NCBI GenBank assembly: GCA_030268105.1
Contig: BSDZ01000008.1
Location: 62,001-126,000 of the forward strand
Length of the DNA stretch: 64,000 nucleotides
Origin: Volvox africanus
Taxonomy: Eukaryota > Chlorophyta > Chlorophyceae > Chlamydomonadales > Volvocaceae
Direction of reading: 5' to 3'
A model generated the notes under the pieces. That model was not told the DNA's origin. It saw only the letters and a program-made list of their open reading frames with translations, and searched no databases. Made by a program: the position numbers and the translations under genes. This document shows positions 1 to 11,400 of the stretch, piece after piece (the stretch's first letter is position 1; the number at the start of each line of letters is the position of its first letter).

Positions 1-1314
1 TGGATCGTATAGAACGGGGCTGCCCTCAGGGGATGACAAAACTGGAATTTTTTGAATGAAGCGCAAAGAGGTGCCCAATTTCAACTTCTGAAACACTAGG
101 CGCATTTCACCTTTCGCCCTTCGCCTCGCCTTAGGAGCCCCCGTTGGTGTGTCGTCGCTGGAATATGAGATAAGGGTTTTGTGCTACACAATACCTCCCT
201 GAAGACAGCTTGACGTATATAAAAATCACGCTCGCCTTCAGTATCATACACGACCTATATGAGCAAGCATGCCGTTCGTGTAACGCTGCGCAAAGACCAA
301 GCGCGAGCTTGCGCGTGGGGCATGTTGGGATGGCCATTCATGATGCATCCCAGCTGAGACTTGGGCAACGGAGATGCAGCAGAGTACGACGCAGCATGTC
401 ATACACGATTACAGGTAGGTTTCGGCAAGAGGTAGCAGATTGCGACATCATAAGGCCAGCCCTCATGTAGCCGCAATCCTCAACATCTCGACTGTCGTTT
501 ATTCGGGGGCCTTACACTCAGACCCTAAATGCGACAATGCGACAGATCACAAAGTAAATAAATGGACTAATGCAGACACTCACCTCGCCGTTATGATGTC
601 GCTCACTTCGCCCTTAGGGATCTATAAAATCCGACCACCATATGCCGCCACGGGACCCTACGGCTGCTGCACCCGTCAAAAAACATTTGGGGCCGCAACA
701 CCTACAAACCCAACCTAGGGCAACGTACAACCAACAAGGGCCTTCCGCGTGAGGCGAAGGTGACACGGCGCCACCAGGGCAGGATAATCTCTACACCTAA
801 GGGGTCTCGCGAGGACACCAATCACCCCTCACCTCACCCTCACCCCTTTACCTGCGTGCAAGCCACATCGGCATGTGGTGGCACATGGGTGTGTCGCCAT
901 ACGCTGCCGTATTGCGCTGCCGATGCAAACCGACTAAACCCACTTGGCACTTGGTGAACATTTAAACAACCGATAGCAATCCCAATCCCAGCTTCCAAGC
1001 ATTACCAACAGCAATTCGCCCCAATCTTGCTCAATCGGGATTGCAAGACTCCTCCCTTCATCCTAAAACTGCGATATTGGGATAAGCCCTTGTGGCGGTG
1101 GGCAGACTGCCATTGTTACTCAGGGCCCAGGCTCAACATGTGGCTGCTGACCCCCAGCACCCAGTCGCTGACTGCCGGCGCTCACAGCCAGTCCTCACTC
1201 GTGTGCACATTTGTGTGACCTCCTCCACCTTCTCCGCTCTCTGCCCACTCGCCCCACACCCTCCACCACCACACCCGCCTCTCCGCCTGATTACTTGCCA
1301 TCCCCTGTACCACT
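1..1314. other. Non-coding stretch downstream of HYDG
   Basis: I see no convincing gene here. Open frames are short and show no family signature. The part next to the HYDG stop is probably its 3' UTR. A TGTAA motif on the minus strand at 516-512 is a candidate polyadenylation signal about 800 bases past the stop, which is long but possible for this group of algae. Confidence 0.4.
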
Positions 1315-4300
1315 TCACAGGTACACGTCGTGCTTGCCATCCTTCACCAGCTTCATTTTTCGCTCCAGGCGCTTGAGGGCCTGCGGACTGATCGGCTCAC
1401 TGGCTTGCTCGCCCATCTCCCGAGCGATGACCTCCTCCCCCTTGCGCCGCAGGTCGGGGTCGGCGTAGTCCTGCAGGTACTCTTGAAGGGTGAGCAGGGA
1501 GTTGGGGTGGCAGAAGTCGTGGATGTCTCCCGCCTTGCAGATCTTCATGAAGTCCTCGCCCGTGCGGCCCTGGCGATAGCAGGCCGTGCACCAGGACGGC
1601 ACGTAGCCCTCCGCCATGAGCCAGTCCACGATCTCGTTGGTGGGCCGGTGGTCCATCAGCGAGAACTGCCCGGCCAGCTTGCTCAGGTTGGCCTCGGTGT
1701 TGGCAGTGTGGTCCTTGTGATAGGCGCCCACGTCAGTGCGGCTGCCAGCGCTCATCTGGCTCATGCCGCACTTGAGCAGGGCGGAGCGCCTGAGGGGCCA
1801 CACGCGGCGGGGGCAGCGACCCACCACCACTCAGCTTGACCACCCGTCCACCAGCATCCCTGCATGACCCATCACGTGGCACTTCCCCTGCAGGAACAAG
1901 CACTACCAGATACATACCGATACGCATCACTTTGAACTCACTCTACCGCTACCCCATCCACCCCACCGCACCGGTCAGCCCCGTTTGGACTTACATTTCG
2001 GGAGTCTCGCGGGTCGACAGGATCATGCCAGTGTACGGCACCTGTACGGGTGGTAATAAGCAAATTAGTGCGGAGCGTCAACAATACAGTCTGAATTGTT
2101 CACCAACCGCTTCATCCACCACTGAGACTTTCATATATGCTTTGATGCCCAAATACCTTTCACGGCCACGCGTTCGCGACCCACAAAATTTTCCACAGCC
2201 CCGCCAATAGCCCTGAACAGTTTCGCATCCACCCATAGCCACCTTACCGCCCCGTATCCACTCAGCCCCTCACCGCGATGCGGATGACTGCGACCAGCTT
2301 CTTGAACGCGGCGTCATCCACGGGGTAGGGCGGAGAGATGGACAGCTCGGAGCCGTCCGCGGGCCGCATGCGCGGAACGCTGATGGTGTGCGGCCCGGCG
2401 TTGTAGTGTCGCTCCAGGTGCTCCGAGTGCATCAGCATGGCGCACACCTCGTAGCGGTAGTCGAACAGCCCGAACAGCGCTCCGATGCCCACGTCGTCCA
2501 GCCCGGCCCGCATGGCGCGGTCCTGTGTCAGCACCCGGTAGTCGAAGTCGCTCTTGGGGCCCCCCGGATGCATCTTCTTGAAGGTGTCGCGGTGGTAGCT
2601 CTCCTGGAACAACACGAAGGTGCCCACCTGACGGGACGGACACGCGGCCGGAAAGGGGAGAGCGGCAAGGCAGGTTTGAGGGACTCGCTGAGCTCGCTAA
2701 GGTTTAGGGCGATGAATTCATCTGCACCCTTGTTGACCTCCCCCTCCCCGGGAGGAAGGAGCGCCGCTCGTAAACCACCTTCCTCACCCTCTCATCCGTG
2801 ACAACTGCATTCCCGCCGTTTGTTCACCTCCTATATCCAGCAGCCTTGCACACACCTTATCCGTCTCCTTGAGCCGCCGCATGTCCGAGACGCTGAGCGG
2901 GGGAATCTCCACGTTGATGCGGCGGATGCTGCCGAAGGGCTCCGTGTGAACCGAGCCGATCACGTCCACAGCCTGGGGGAGAGCACATGTGACAGGGGAA
3001 GGAATGGGGGATGGAGAGGAGGGTTGGGCGTGGGGAGGACTCAGGGACAACAAACAACAAACAAAAGGCCTCGCAATCGTGCACGCCGGCACCGGCGCAA
3101 CGTTGCTTGTCCCCCCCTCATCCCTCTGCCTGCCTTACGTGAAGGAAGTTCTCAAATGAGTACTTGGGGCTCTCCCCGGTGAGCGCCAGGATGCGGCGGT
3201 GACCCTGGCGCTGCAGCGCAGCCACCTCCTCACGAAGGTCGTCGTCGGTAAGCACGGAGCGCTGCGGCAGAGGGGGGGGAGCCGGATGGCGGGCGGAGGA
3301 GTGAGGAAACCCGAGTGGCACGCGGAGACGGGGGCCGCAGGGCGTAGTGTCAAAACGGGGTCATATAAATGCCGCGAGCAATAGCTGACTCATCCCTGCT
3401 ACCGGTGAGCCTGCAGATATGGGATCAGTCACACGTGGTGGTGGTGGTGATGGTGGTGGTGGTGGTGGTGCAGGTGCAGGTGCTAGTGCAGCTCCGCAAT
3501 CGCCGCAATGCATGTTTGCAGGTAGAGACGCCTCTTGTCGGAGGGACTCCACCGAAGGGGCCCGCGTTGTTCGGTGGAAGACGGTGAAACGAGTCATGGG
3601 AGCACCCTGAAGCTTGCGCCCTCCTGCTCCTCACCCCCGGATGACCCACTGCGCCCCCTCTCACCTCCATCCCCGTATTTCCCGCGCGGAAGGCGCAGTA
3701 GGTGCAGGTGTTCATACAGTGGTTGGCTGCGGAAGGGGCCGAGAGGAGGAGGGCGGAAAGGCAAAGGCCTCATTGAGTTCCGTTGGTCCAGCCGGCAGAT
3801 GTTTTTACGAAATGAACCACTGCTGTGCAAACGCTGATGTTGGTTTGCGGCATCCCGACAGCGAGTAGTCCTCTTCGCTCCTCCCAACCTACCGATGTAG
3901 AGGGGGGCGAACAGCACCACGCGGTTGCCGTAGATGCGGTTCTTGATGGCGAGCGCTGTGTCGAAGATATCGTTCATCTGCGTTTCAGGGGGAGTTGGTT
4001 GACCGTTTGAGTAACCACCTGGGCGGTGTGTTGGAATGCGGCTGACAACGGAGGTGCCAACATGTCCCCGTCCAGAGGGTAGACGCAGCTAGGAAGGTGG
4101 CATGCTGACATCATAAACACCTCAGGTGGTGTTCCTTCCTGCATTGGTTGTCTGCATGCTTCGTATCCCACACGGCCGCCAGCCCTTCACCCCGACCCGG
4201 CTCACCAGCTCCACGTTGTTTTCGTCCACATTCAGGAGAGCGGCGCACTCCTCCAAACTGAGACCCTGAGGAAGCAGGAGAGGGGTTCCGCGAAGATGAA

Positions 4301-5088
4301 ATAAATGAAATCACGTTATTCTGATCATCCGCGCTGTTGGCCAACGCACGCCACCTTGAATTTTATTGGAAAGGTTAGATAGCCATCAGCTGCATGCGGT
4401 ATAGGTTACGTCGAAAAGCGTGTAGTATTCCGCGGTGGAGGCGAAATCCGTCAGTAGCAATGCGCACCTACCTGCACAAACTCCGACTTGCTGCCTACGT
4501 TCACGGGGTCGTGCTCCGTAACGAAAGCCTTCTCCTTTGCCTTCGCGAGGATGTCGCGAACCTGAAACCGAAGAATGACAACAAAGTTAAAGACGGATGA
4601 ACTAAGACGCTGGATAATTGTGCATGCAACAAGCTCTTCAACGGTCAACGACTTCCATGTGAAACTCTGGAGCCCCTAAGCGTGACAAAACGCTGAAGCC
4701 CTTTAAATCGAGACACCTTTTTCATAATCTTTTCCCATGCTAAACGCACCCTCGCCGGGTCCTTGGCGTGCTCTTTAGTGGTTTCCAGGGCTTTGAAGAT
4801 AGCAGCCTCGTCAATCCACTCCGCAGGGTCCACATATCTGCAATTAGGCCAAAATCGAGGCCATCAACCCATAGGTTTTACTTTACGATTGTCGACAGCC
4901 ACTTCGACTTACGTGTGATGTGTCTCGCGCTCGACACTCCATGTGTGCTGAACCTTACCGGAAGGCACATAACGCGCAATTGTGTTTGCGCGGTGAACCA
5001 CAGGTAGCGGGGGGTTTCCGGAAGCCCTGCAGCTGCGGTTGACGATACGTGCAAAACGAGTCCCAGTATGATGAATTGCCGATTGCAT
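1315..5088 (-). CDS. HYDG: HydG, [FeFe]-hydrogenase maturase (radical SAM tyrosine lyase)
   Basis: HydG cleaves tyrosine with radical SAM chemistry and makes the CO and CN- ligands (as an Fe-CO-CN synthon) of the hydrogenase H-cluster, in the chloroplast. I resolve 11 exons: 5088-4913, 4837-4750, 4561-4472, 4265-4206, 3977-3893, 3726-3665, 3261-3139, 2972-2856, 2627-2274, 2041-1995 and 1789-1315. They total 1677 nt, or 558 residues, close to the known algal protein. The radical-SAM motif CMNTCTYC has cysteines 170, 174 and 177. The C-terminal cluster motif CX2CX22C, specific to HydG, has cysteines 468, 471 and 494. The first ~60 residues are basic and Ser/Ala/Arg-containing, as expected of a plastid transit peptide; the ATG at 5088 was chosen because the frame runs from it straight into conserved sequence. 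The gene is divergent from HYDEF with 352 bases between start codons. Every key residue is present and the gene looks functional. Confidence 0.95.
3435..3480. repeat. GGT trinucleotide tract in HYDG intron 6
   Basis: A short run of GGT (GTG) units with small interruptions lies inside the intron between the sixth and seventh HYDG exons. Nothing suggests a function. Confidence 0.7.
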
Positions 5089-5440
5089 GATTATATAATC
5101 ACCACAAATTACTGCAGTGCTTGTCGCGTCTTAGACAGGAGAACAGTCGTGGATGTCGTTGCGCGGTCACTGAGTTTTACTTTGATTCCACGGCAGTGCG
5201 AGACTTTGCTTGATGGCAATAGCGTATTTGAATGAGGTGTTATACTTATATAAGAGGGAGGACCTCAGCTATAAGGGCTTAGACCCAGATGGGTTTGGTT
5301 ACGGTACTAGGTGCACGATATCCATTACGGCATGTTGCGGATTCGCACAACTATTGCTCTCTAAGAATACAATTATGCAATTTCTTATGAAGATAAAAGC
5401 CTGCAACATCTATTATTGACTTGCAAGGAGTGTCGTTGTC
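5089..5440. promoter_or_regulatory. Shared HYDG/HYDEF bidirectional promoter
   Basis: This 352-base gap separates the two divergent start codons and must hold both promoters and 5' UTRs. A perfectly palindromic TATA-like decamer CTTATATAAG lies at 5245-5254, about 157 bases from the HYDG start and 187 from the HYDEF start, so it could serve either direction. One GTAC tetramer lies at 5304-5307. GTAC is the core bound by the copper/hypoxia regulator CRR1 in Chlamydomonas, but a single copy is expected by chance. A second AT-rich stretch (TTATATAA) at about 5091-5098 almost touches the HYDG start codon and is too close to be its TATA box. Confidence 0.6.
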
Positions 5441-8400
5441 ATGGCTGGTGTCGGGGCATTGCCGCGTCAGGCGGTGTCCGCCGGGATGTTGCCGGCGCCG
5501 AATTTTGTCCGCAAATATTCCATAAAGTGCAAGGTTACCCAAACGCCAAAACGCCCACTGCAAAGGAGGGGCACCGTTCGAATTTCAGCACACTCAGCCA
5601 CTGCGGATGTACCTCCGGACCAGCTACCTCCTGCTCACGCACGAGCTGCTGTCGCAGCTGCTAAGAGGAGGGCAAGGGCTCAGGCAGATGCCGAGGAGAG
5701 CGCAGACATGCTTGGCCGCTTTCTAGGGCTTGGTCCTGGAGGTCTCGCCCCTGCGGCCACTGTTGACCTTGACCGCGATCAGGTGCGTGTGCGATAACTT
5801 TTATATCAAAAGGTTCCCTACGCTTATTCGGCTTGACGACCCTGGGCAGGTTTCGGAGCTATTAGCATTTGAGGGGGTCTTGTGTATATCCTCGTGTAAC
5901 CGCTCCAGAACAACGCAGTCATGCGGGTCCCGCGCTTCAAAAGCGAATTGCTCCTACAAATTGCTTTCCCTTATCCTTGTATTTTAAAACACAATCTTCG
6001 TTCCCTCCCTCTTGAGCGGCGCAGGTTCTGGGTGTGCTTGAGGCTGTGTGGCGACGAGGTGACTCAGGACTGGAGAAGGCGCTGTACGGCCACGCAGCAG
6101 CAGTGACCGCGAAGTAAGCATCTTCAAGGACACGGTTTGTAAAGCGGTCTCGCGTGACCTCCAATCCAACACCCAACTGCTCTTCTTCCTCCTCCTTCGA
6201 GTCTTCCTGTTAGAGCGAAGACGACAGCCTTCGTCACCTCCAAATCATCCGCACGACGGCCTGCGTAGTGGCAGAAGTGCGGCGGCGTCATGTAGTGTAT
6301 GAAGCTTCACATCACAGCTCTCGGTGTCCCTGTGCCCCACTCTCTCAGCCGTCTCCGGCCGTCACCTTGCTGTGCAGGTATTGTGGCGGCGGCGTCTACT
6401 ACCGCGGCCTGGTCGAGTTCTCCAACATCTGCCAGAACGACTGCAGGTGGGACGCAGCACCACCACCAGGGTGCACGCGCGCGCTTTTGTGCATTCGGGT
6501 TCTGCGGAAGGTTGTGCGGGAGCGCTGCCCATCCGCTTCAGTGCTGGAGTCCTTGGTTGTGCGCCATGAGGATTTCCCCGACTGCGTCTGCTGAGCCGGC
6601 ACCTGACAGCGCTGCGGATCTCGTTGAGGGCAGTTCATTTCCGAAGGGGGGTATCCCGGGGTGGAACTAGACATGCGGGACAAGGTGGCTGTGTTTCGTA
6701 CGACATATCTTGTATCGGTCTTAGACAACTTCTCTCCTTCGTGCCCCGCCCTACCCCCTGCCCGCTATGTCCCCGGGCGCAGTTATTGCGGGATCCGAAA
6801 CAACCAGAGGGACGTTTTCAGGTGAGCGGACCTTCCCCGAGCTCGCGGCTGTTCTGCGATGTGAACGGTAGATGAGAGGAAAGGGCTCCCATCCCTCCCT
6901 GGAGCGACTGAACCTCCCTTAAGAGGCCCCGCGCTGTTGCGGGCTCCTGAAATGATCTGCCGCCCCACATTTTCACAGCGGACATCGTTGCCCAAGCAGC
7001 GACAAACAGCCGCTGTACGGCGTTGCTCGTCACTGCACATGCCGCCGCAGGTACACGATGGCCGAGGAGGAGGTGGTGGAGGTGGCCAAGTGGGCTTTGG
7101 AGAACGGCATCAGGAACATCATGCTGCAGGTGAAGGGACTTGGGGGATATGAGGGACTCGGGGGTTGTGACGGGGCTGTCAAAGAGGGCGCGATGGATTT
7201 GCGATAGATGCAGCAGGAGGCACCTGAATGGGCGGGAAGGGCGGCGAGGAAGAAACCTGCCTCCCCGTCAGTCGCTCCATGAAATCCCCGATACCCCATC
7301 CCTGGGTTCCCTCCCGTGTCGTATTCGAGCCGAACTCCTGTAACATCGGCCGTACCCCCACGTACACCGCATCTCACGCATCAGAGTGGCGAGTTGCACA
7401 CAGAGCAACGGCTGGAGTACCTGGAGCGGGTTGTGCGAGCCATCCGCAAGGAGACGGTAGAATTGGATCTGGCTCGGAGGGCGGTGGCAGCGTGTGGCGA
7501 CGGCAGCTCCGCGCCCCCGTCAGGCGGTGTTGCCGCAGAGAACTCCGAGGCGGAGGACGAGCTAGGTGTTGCGGTGTCGCTGTCGGTGGGGGAGCTGCCG
7601 TACGAGCATTACGAGAGGCTGTTCAAGTGAGTGGAAACTTCATGTCTGCAAGTCAGCGGTGGTAGATGGAGTGGACTGGATGGTTAGTGGGGGAGCTTTC
7701 AACCAGATGCACCTGCAAGCGCTGACCCCCCTCTTGCCCGCGCACGCTTCAGGGCCGGCGCGCGCCGCTACCTGATCCGCATCGAGACCTCCAACCCGGA
7801 CCTCTACGCGGCGCTGCACCCGGCGCCCCTCAGCTGGTCCCACCGGGTGGAGTGTCTGCGGGCGCTGAAGAAGATCGGCTACATGCTGGGCACCGGGGTG
7901 ATGGTGGGGCTGCCGGGGCAGACGCTGCGGGACCTGGCGGGCGATGTGCTCTTCTTCAAGCAGGAGCGGGCGGACATGATTGGTGGGTCGCAGGGGGCCG
8001 GGGTGCGGGGTCATGGGTGCAGGGTGCGGGATGTGTGAAGCGGAGTGAGAGTTGCAGGGGGCCGGGGGATGGGGACGGGGAATGAGGGACAAGGATGGAA
8101 TATGCCAGACGGGGAATGGGGAACGAGAGACGGGGGAGGGGGCAAGGGTCATGGGAGACGGTGGACGGGAAACGGGGGATGTTCCCACGTGTATGTCTAT
8201 GGGTGTGTGTTGTTATTACGAGATTTACACCGATTTGCATCCCTTCTTTCTATCACTTAGTAACACCAGTACGGACAGGGTCCGAAAATGAGGTGAGCAG
8301 GCACCCTGTGCCTGCCCTGCCAATCTATCCCCTCTCTAGGGGCCTCCGCTTCCTTCTGCCCAGCCTCCATACGCCCACCTCATGGATGTGTAATAAAATA

Positions 8401-11400
8401 TACGAACAAAGGAGTAACCTCACAATCCAGGGTCAACTCAAACGAATCGCGATAACGGCATGTCGGGATTCACGAGGGGGGCCCTGGTCAACTCCGCACC
8501 TCTCTCTTCCCGCCTTCCTCACCCTCTCCACCGCCCCCTGGTCGCCAACGACGTCCACAACCCGCTCCCAATGTCCTCCTCTCGCCCCCCGCCCCCCGCC
8601 CCCCGCCTGGCGCCTCCAGGGATGGGCCCCTTCATCACTCAGGACGGCACCCCCGCCACCCGCGTCTGGACTGACCTCTACCCTCTGGTGGACAAGAACG
8701 CCCACATGAAGTCCATGTTTGAGCTCACGACAGCGATGAACGCGCTGGTGGGCGGGTGCTGGGGGGTTGGGGGAGGTGGGGAGCGACCTCTGCGAGCAAG
8801 CACGAGCGCTACTTCCTGCGCCCATGCGAACCTGCCTGGGCTTCAATTCACTGAGTACTTAATTCCCGGCATTGAAGCTCGTATATTTAGTTGTCTTGAT
8901 ATCGCCGCCCTTTCGTCCCCTCTGCCTGGTTGACAGGTTCGGATCACGATGGGCAACGTCAACATCTCGGCCACCACCGCCATGCAGGCAGGAGGGGGAA
9001 GGAGTGGAGTGGGGGGGGGGAATTCGGCGGCCAGGGTGCCGTTGCCCTCTTATGTAGCATCTCCTGCTGTCCCTCCGCGGCTGGTGCTGTCAGGCGGTTA
9101 CCAGGTCCCCCTCCCATCCCCCCCACAGGCCATCATTCCCACCGGCCGCGAGATCGCGCTGGAGCGGGGGGCCAACGTGGTCATGCCCATCCTCACACCC
9201 ACAAAGTAAGGCACCCTGCGACCTCTCCTCGCGCTCCGGTCCTCGCATGCCTTGGTACCCCCATCCCTCGGCAGCAGCCCTCACCAGGGCGCCGCCAGGA
9301 CACCGTCACTCCTCCAGGAAGGATCCATCCGCCAACCGGGCTGGACACGCAGCACCACACCTAAGCTCCCATCCGCATCCCCGCGCAGGTACCGCGAGTC
9401 CTACCAGCTGTACGAGGGCAAGCCGTGTATCACCGACACTGCCGTGCAATGCAGGCGATGCTTAGACATGCGTCTGGCCAGTGTGGGCAAGGCCTCCGCG
9501 GCGGGGGTGTGGGGCGATCCGGCCAGCTACCTGCATCCGATTGCGGGGGTGTCAGTGCCGCACATCGATACCAGCCCCGCGCTGGAGGCCGCGGCGGAGG
9601 CGGACACCATTGAGAGGGTGAGTGGGGGGTCACTGAGTGCGTTTGGCGGGGGCCGGTTTCAACTCCCTTCCCGGGGGTTCGGCTCTTGCTGGGCAGCCGC
9701 GAGAGGTCTCTGCGATGGGGCTACCCGCTTGCACTATCACTCCATTCTAGAGGAGAGCCGCTCCCGAAGTGGCGGTAAGCGGCCCCCGGACCCTGACCCA
9801 GGCGCCGAGTGCGATCTCTCACTCGCTGCGCGGCACACGTCTGTCGTCCCCCTCCCACCCGCCCCTCTCCTATCCGCTCCCGCAGGCCGCCACTCCGCGC
9901 TCCCCCATTCCCCTGCGCCGCCTCGTAGACGTACCCGGGGACCACGACGCCAAGGTCATGCAGCCGCACGGCCGAGGGGGGGCGGCCGCTAAGGGTGCAG
10001 CTGCGAAAGACCCCCACCACGACCACGGCCACCACGACCACCATCACCCGGAGAGCTCACCGGCCAGCAGCCCCACCGCCGCCGCCGCCCTCAGCTCCGG
10101 TTCTCGCGCCAATAATGCATCTTTGCCCGCAGGCAGTGTGCGCGCTCGTGCGTCCTCCCTGCAGCCGCCATCCGGTCTGGCTGTCTGTGGAGCCAAGCCC
10201 CGGGCAGTGCTGACTTCACCGCTGCGGCCGGGGAAGGCGGTGGCACGGCGGATCACTGTCCGCGCCACAGCCGCTGCGCCCGCCGCATCCCCCGCACCTT
10301 CCGCCACTCCCAGCAGCGGCAGTGCCCCCGGCATCTCCAGCACCACGGCTGCGGGTGTGCCGCGCATTAACATTGGTGTTTTCGGCATCATGAACGCGGG
10401 TGAGCCAGGCTGCTGCTGCCAGGGCTGAGGAGCCAGGGGTCGGCGCTCGCACGTCAGGAAGTAATCGCCTCCGGCTGCAGTGGCGAATTGACCCAGATTC
10501 TGTTGGTAACACCACCGCCCTCCGGCCTCACAGCGGGGGGCTTGTGTGACATCGTCGACTTCCGGCCCGCACTGTTTGCCGCAATCGCCCCGCGTATCAC
10601 TTGTTTCATTTCACTCTCCGTTCTCAGGCAAGTCAACCCTGATTAACGCGCTGGCGCAGCAAGAGGCCTGCATCGTGGACTCCACACCCGGCACCACAGC
10701 GGACGTGAAGACGGTGCTTCTGGAGCTGCACGACCTGGGTCCTGCGAAGCTGCTGGACACGGCGGGTCTGGACGAGGAGGGGGTGCTGGGCGACAAGAAG
10801 CGGCGCAAGGCGCTGAACTGCCTGAAGGAGTGCGATGTGGCGGTGGTGGTGGTGGACACGGACAACCTGCAGAGGGCCAGGTGGGTGGACGCGAGAGCAT
10901 TAGCATTCCCGTACGGAAATAAAATCAACGCTCGTGGCTCTCGTGGCGCATCATGAGGCACTCGGGGCTTCTGTCATCTACCCCATTCGCTACCTCCCGC
11001 TCCCCTCTGCTCCCCTACCCCTGGCCCAGGTCCCGGCCCGGCCACAGCCCCGCCGACACATTGGCCTGGGAGATCAGGGTCATGGAGCAGGCGGCCAAGT
11101 ACGGGGTGAGCCAGGGTGGACCGCGAAGAGAGAGGGAAGGGTCGCGAAGGGCACCGAATTGATGGCACAGCTCAAAGCTGTATGGTGTGTGCACTGAAGC
11201 TGTGCAGCTCTGACATCCCAGGACGTGGGGTGCACAGAGCCATCGCCTGCTGTACATGAGTCGGCATCACCCTCCGTGGCCTGGCCCCCGCCTCCATCCC
11301 TCCGCTTCCATCCCTCCGCTTCCTCATCCAGGTGTCCCCGGTGCTGCTGCTCAACGTGAAGCCCTCAGCGGCCCACGGCTCGCTCCCGCCCGAATCCGAG

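Noticed and set aside
1330..1839. 169-codon plus-strand frame over the HYDG last exon
   Set aside because: It is the antisense shadow of the HydG C-terminus; high GC keeps the opposite strand open.
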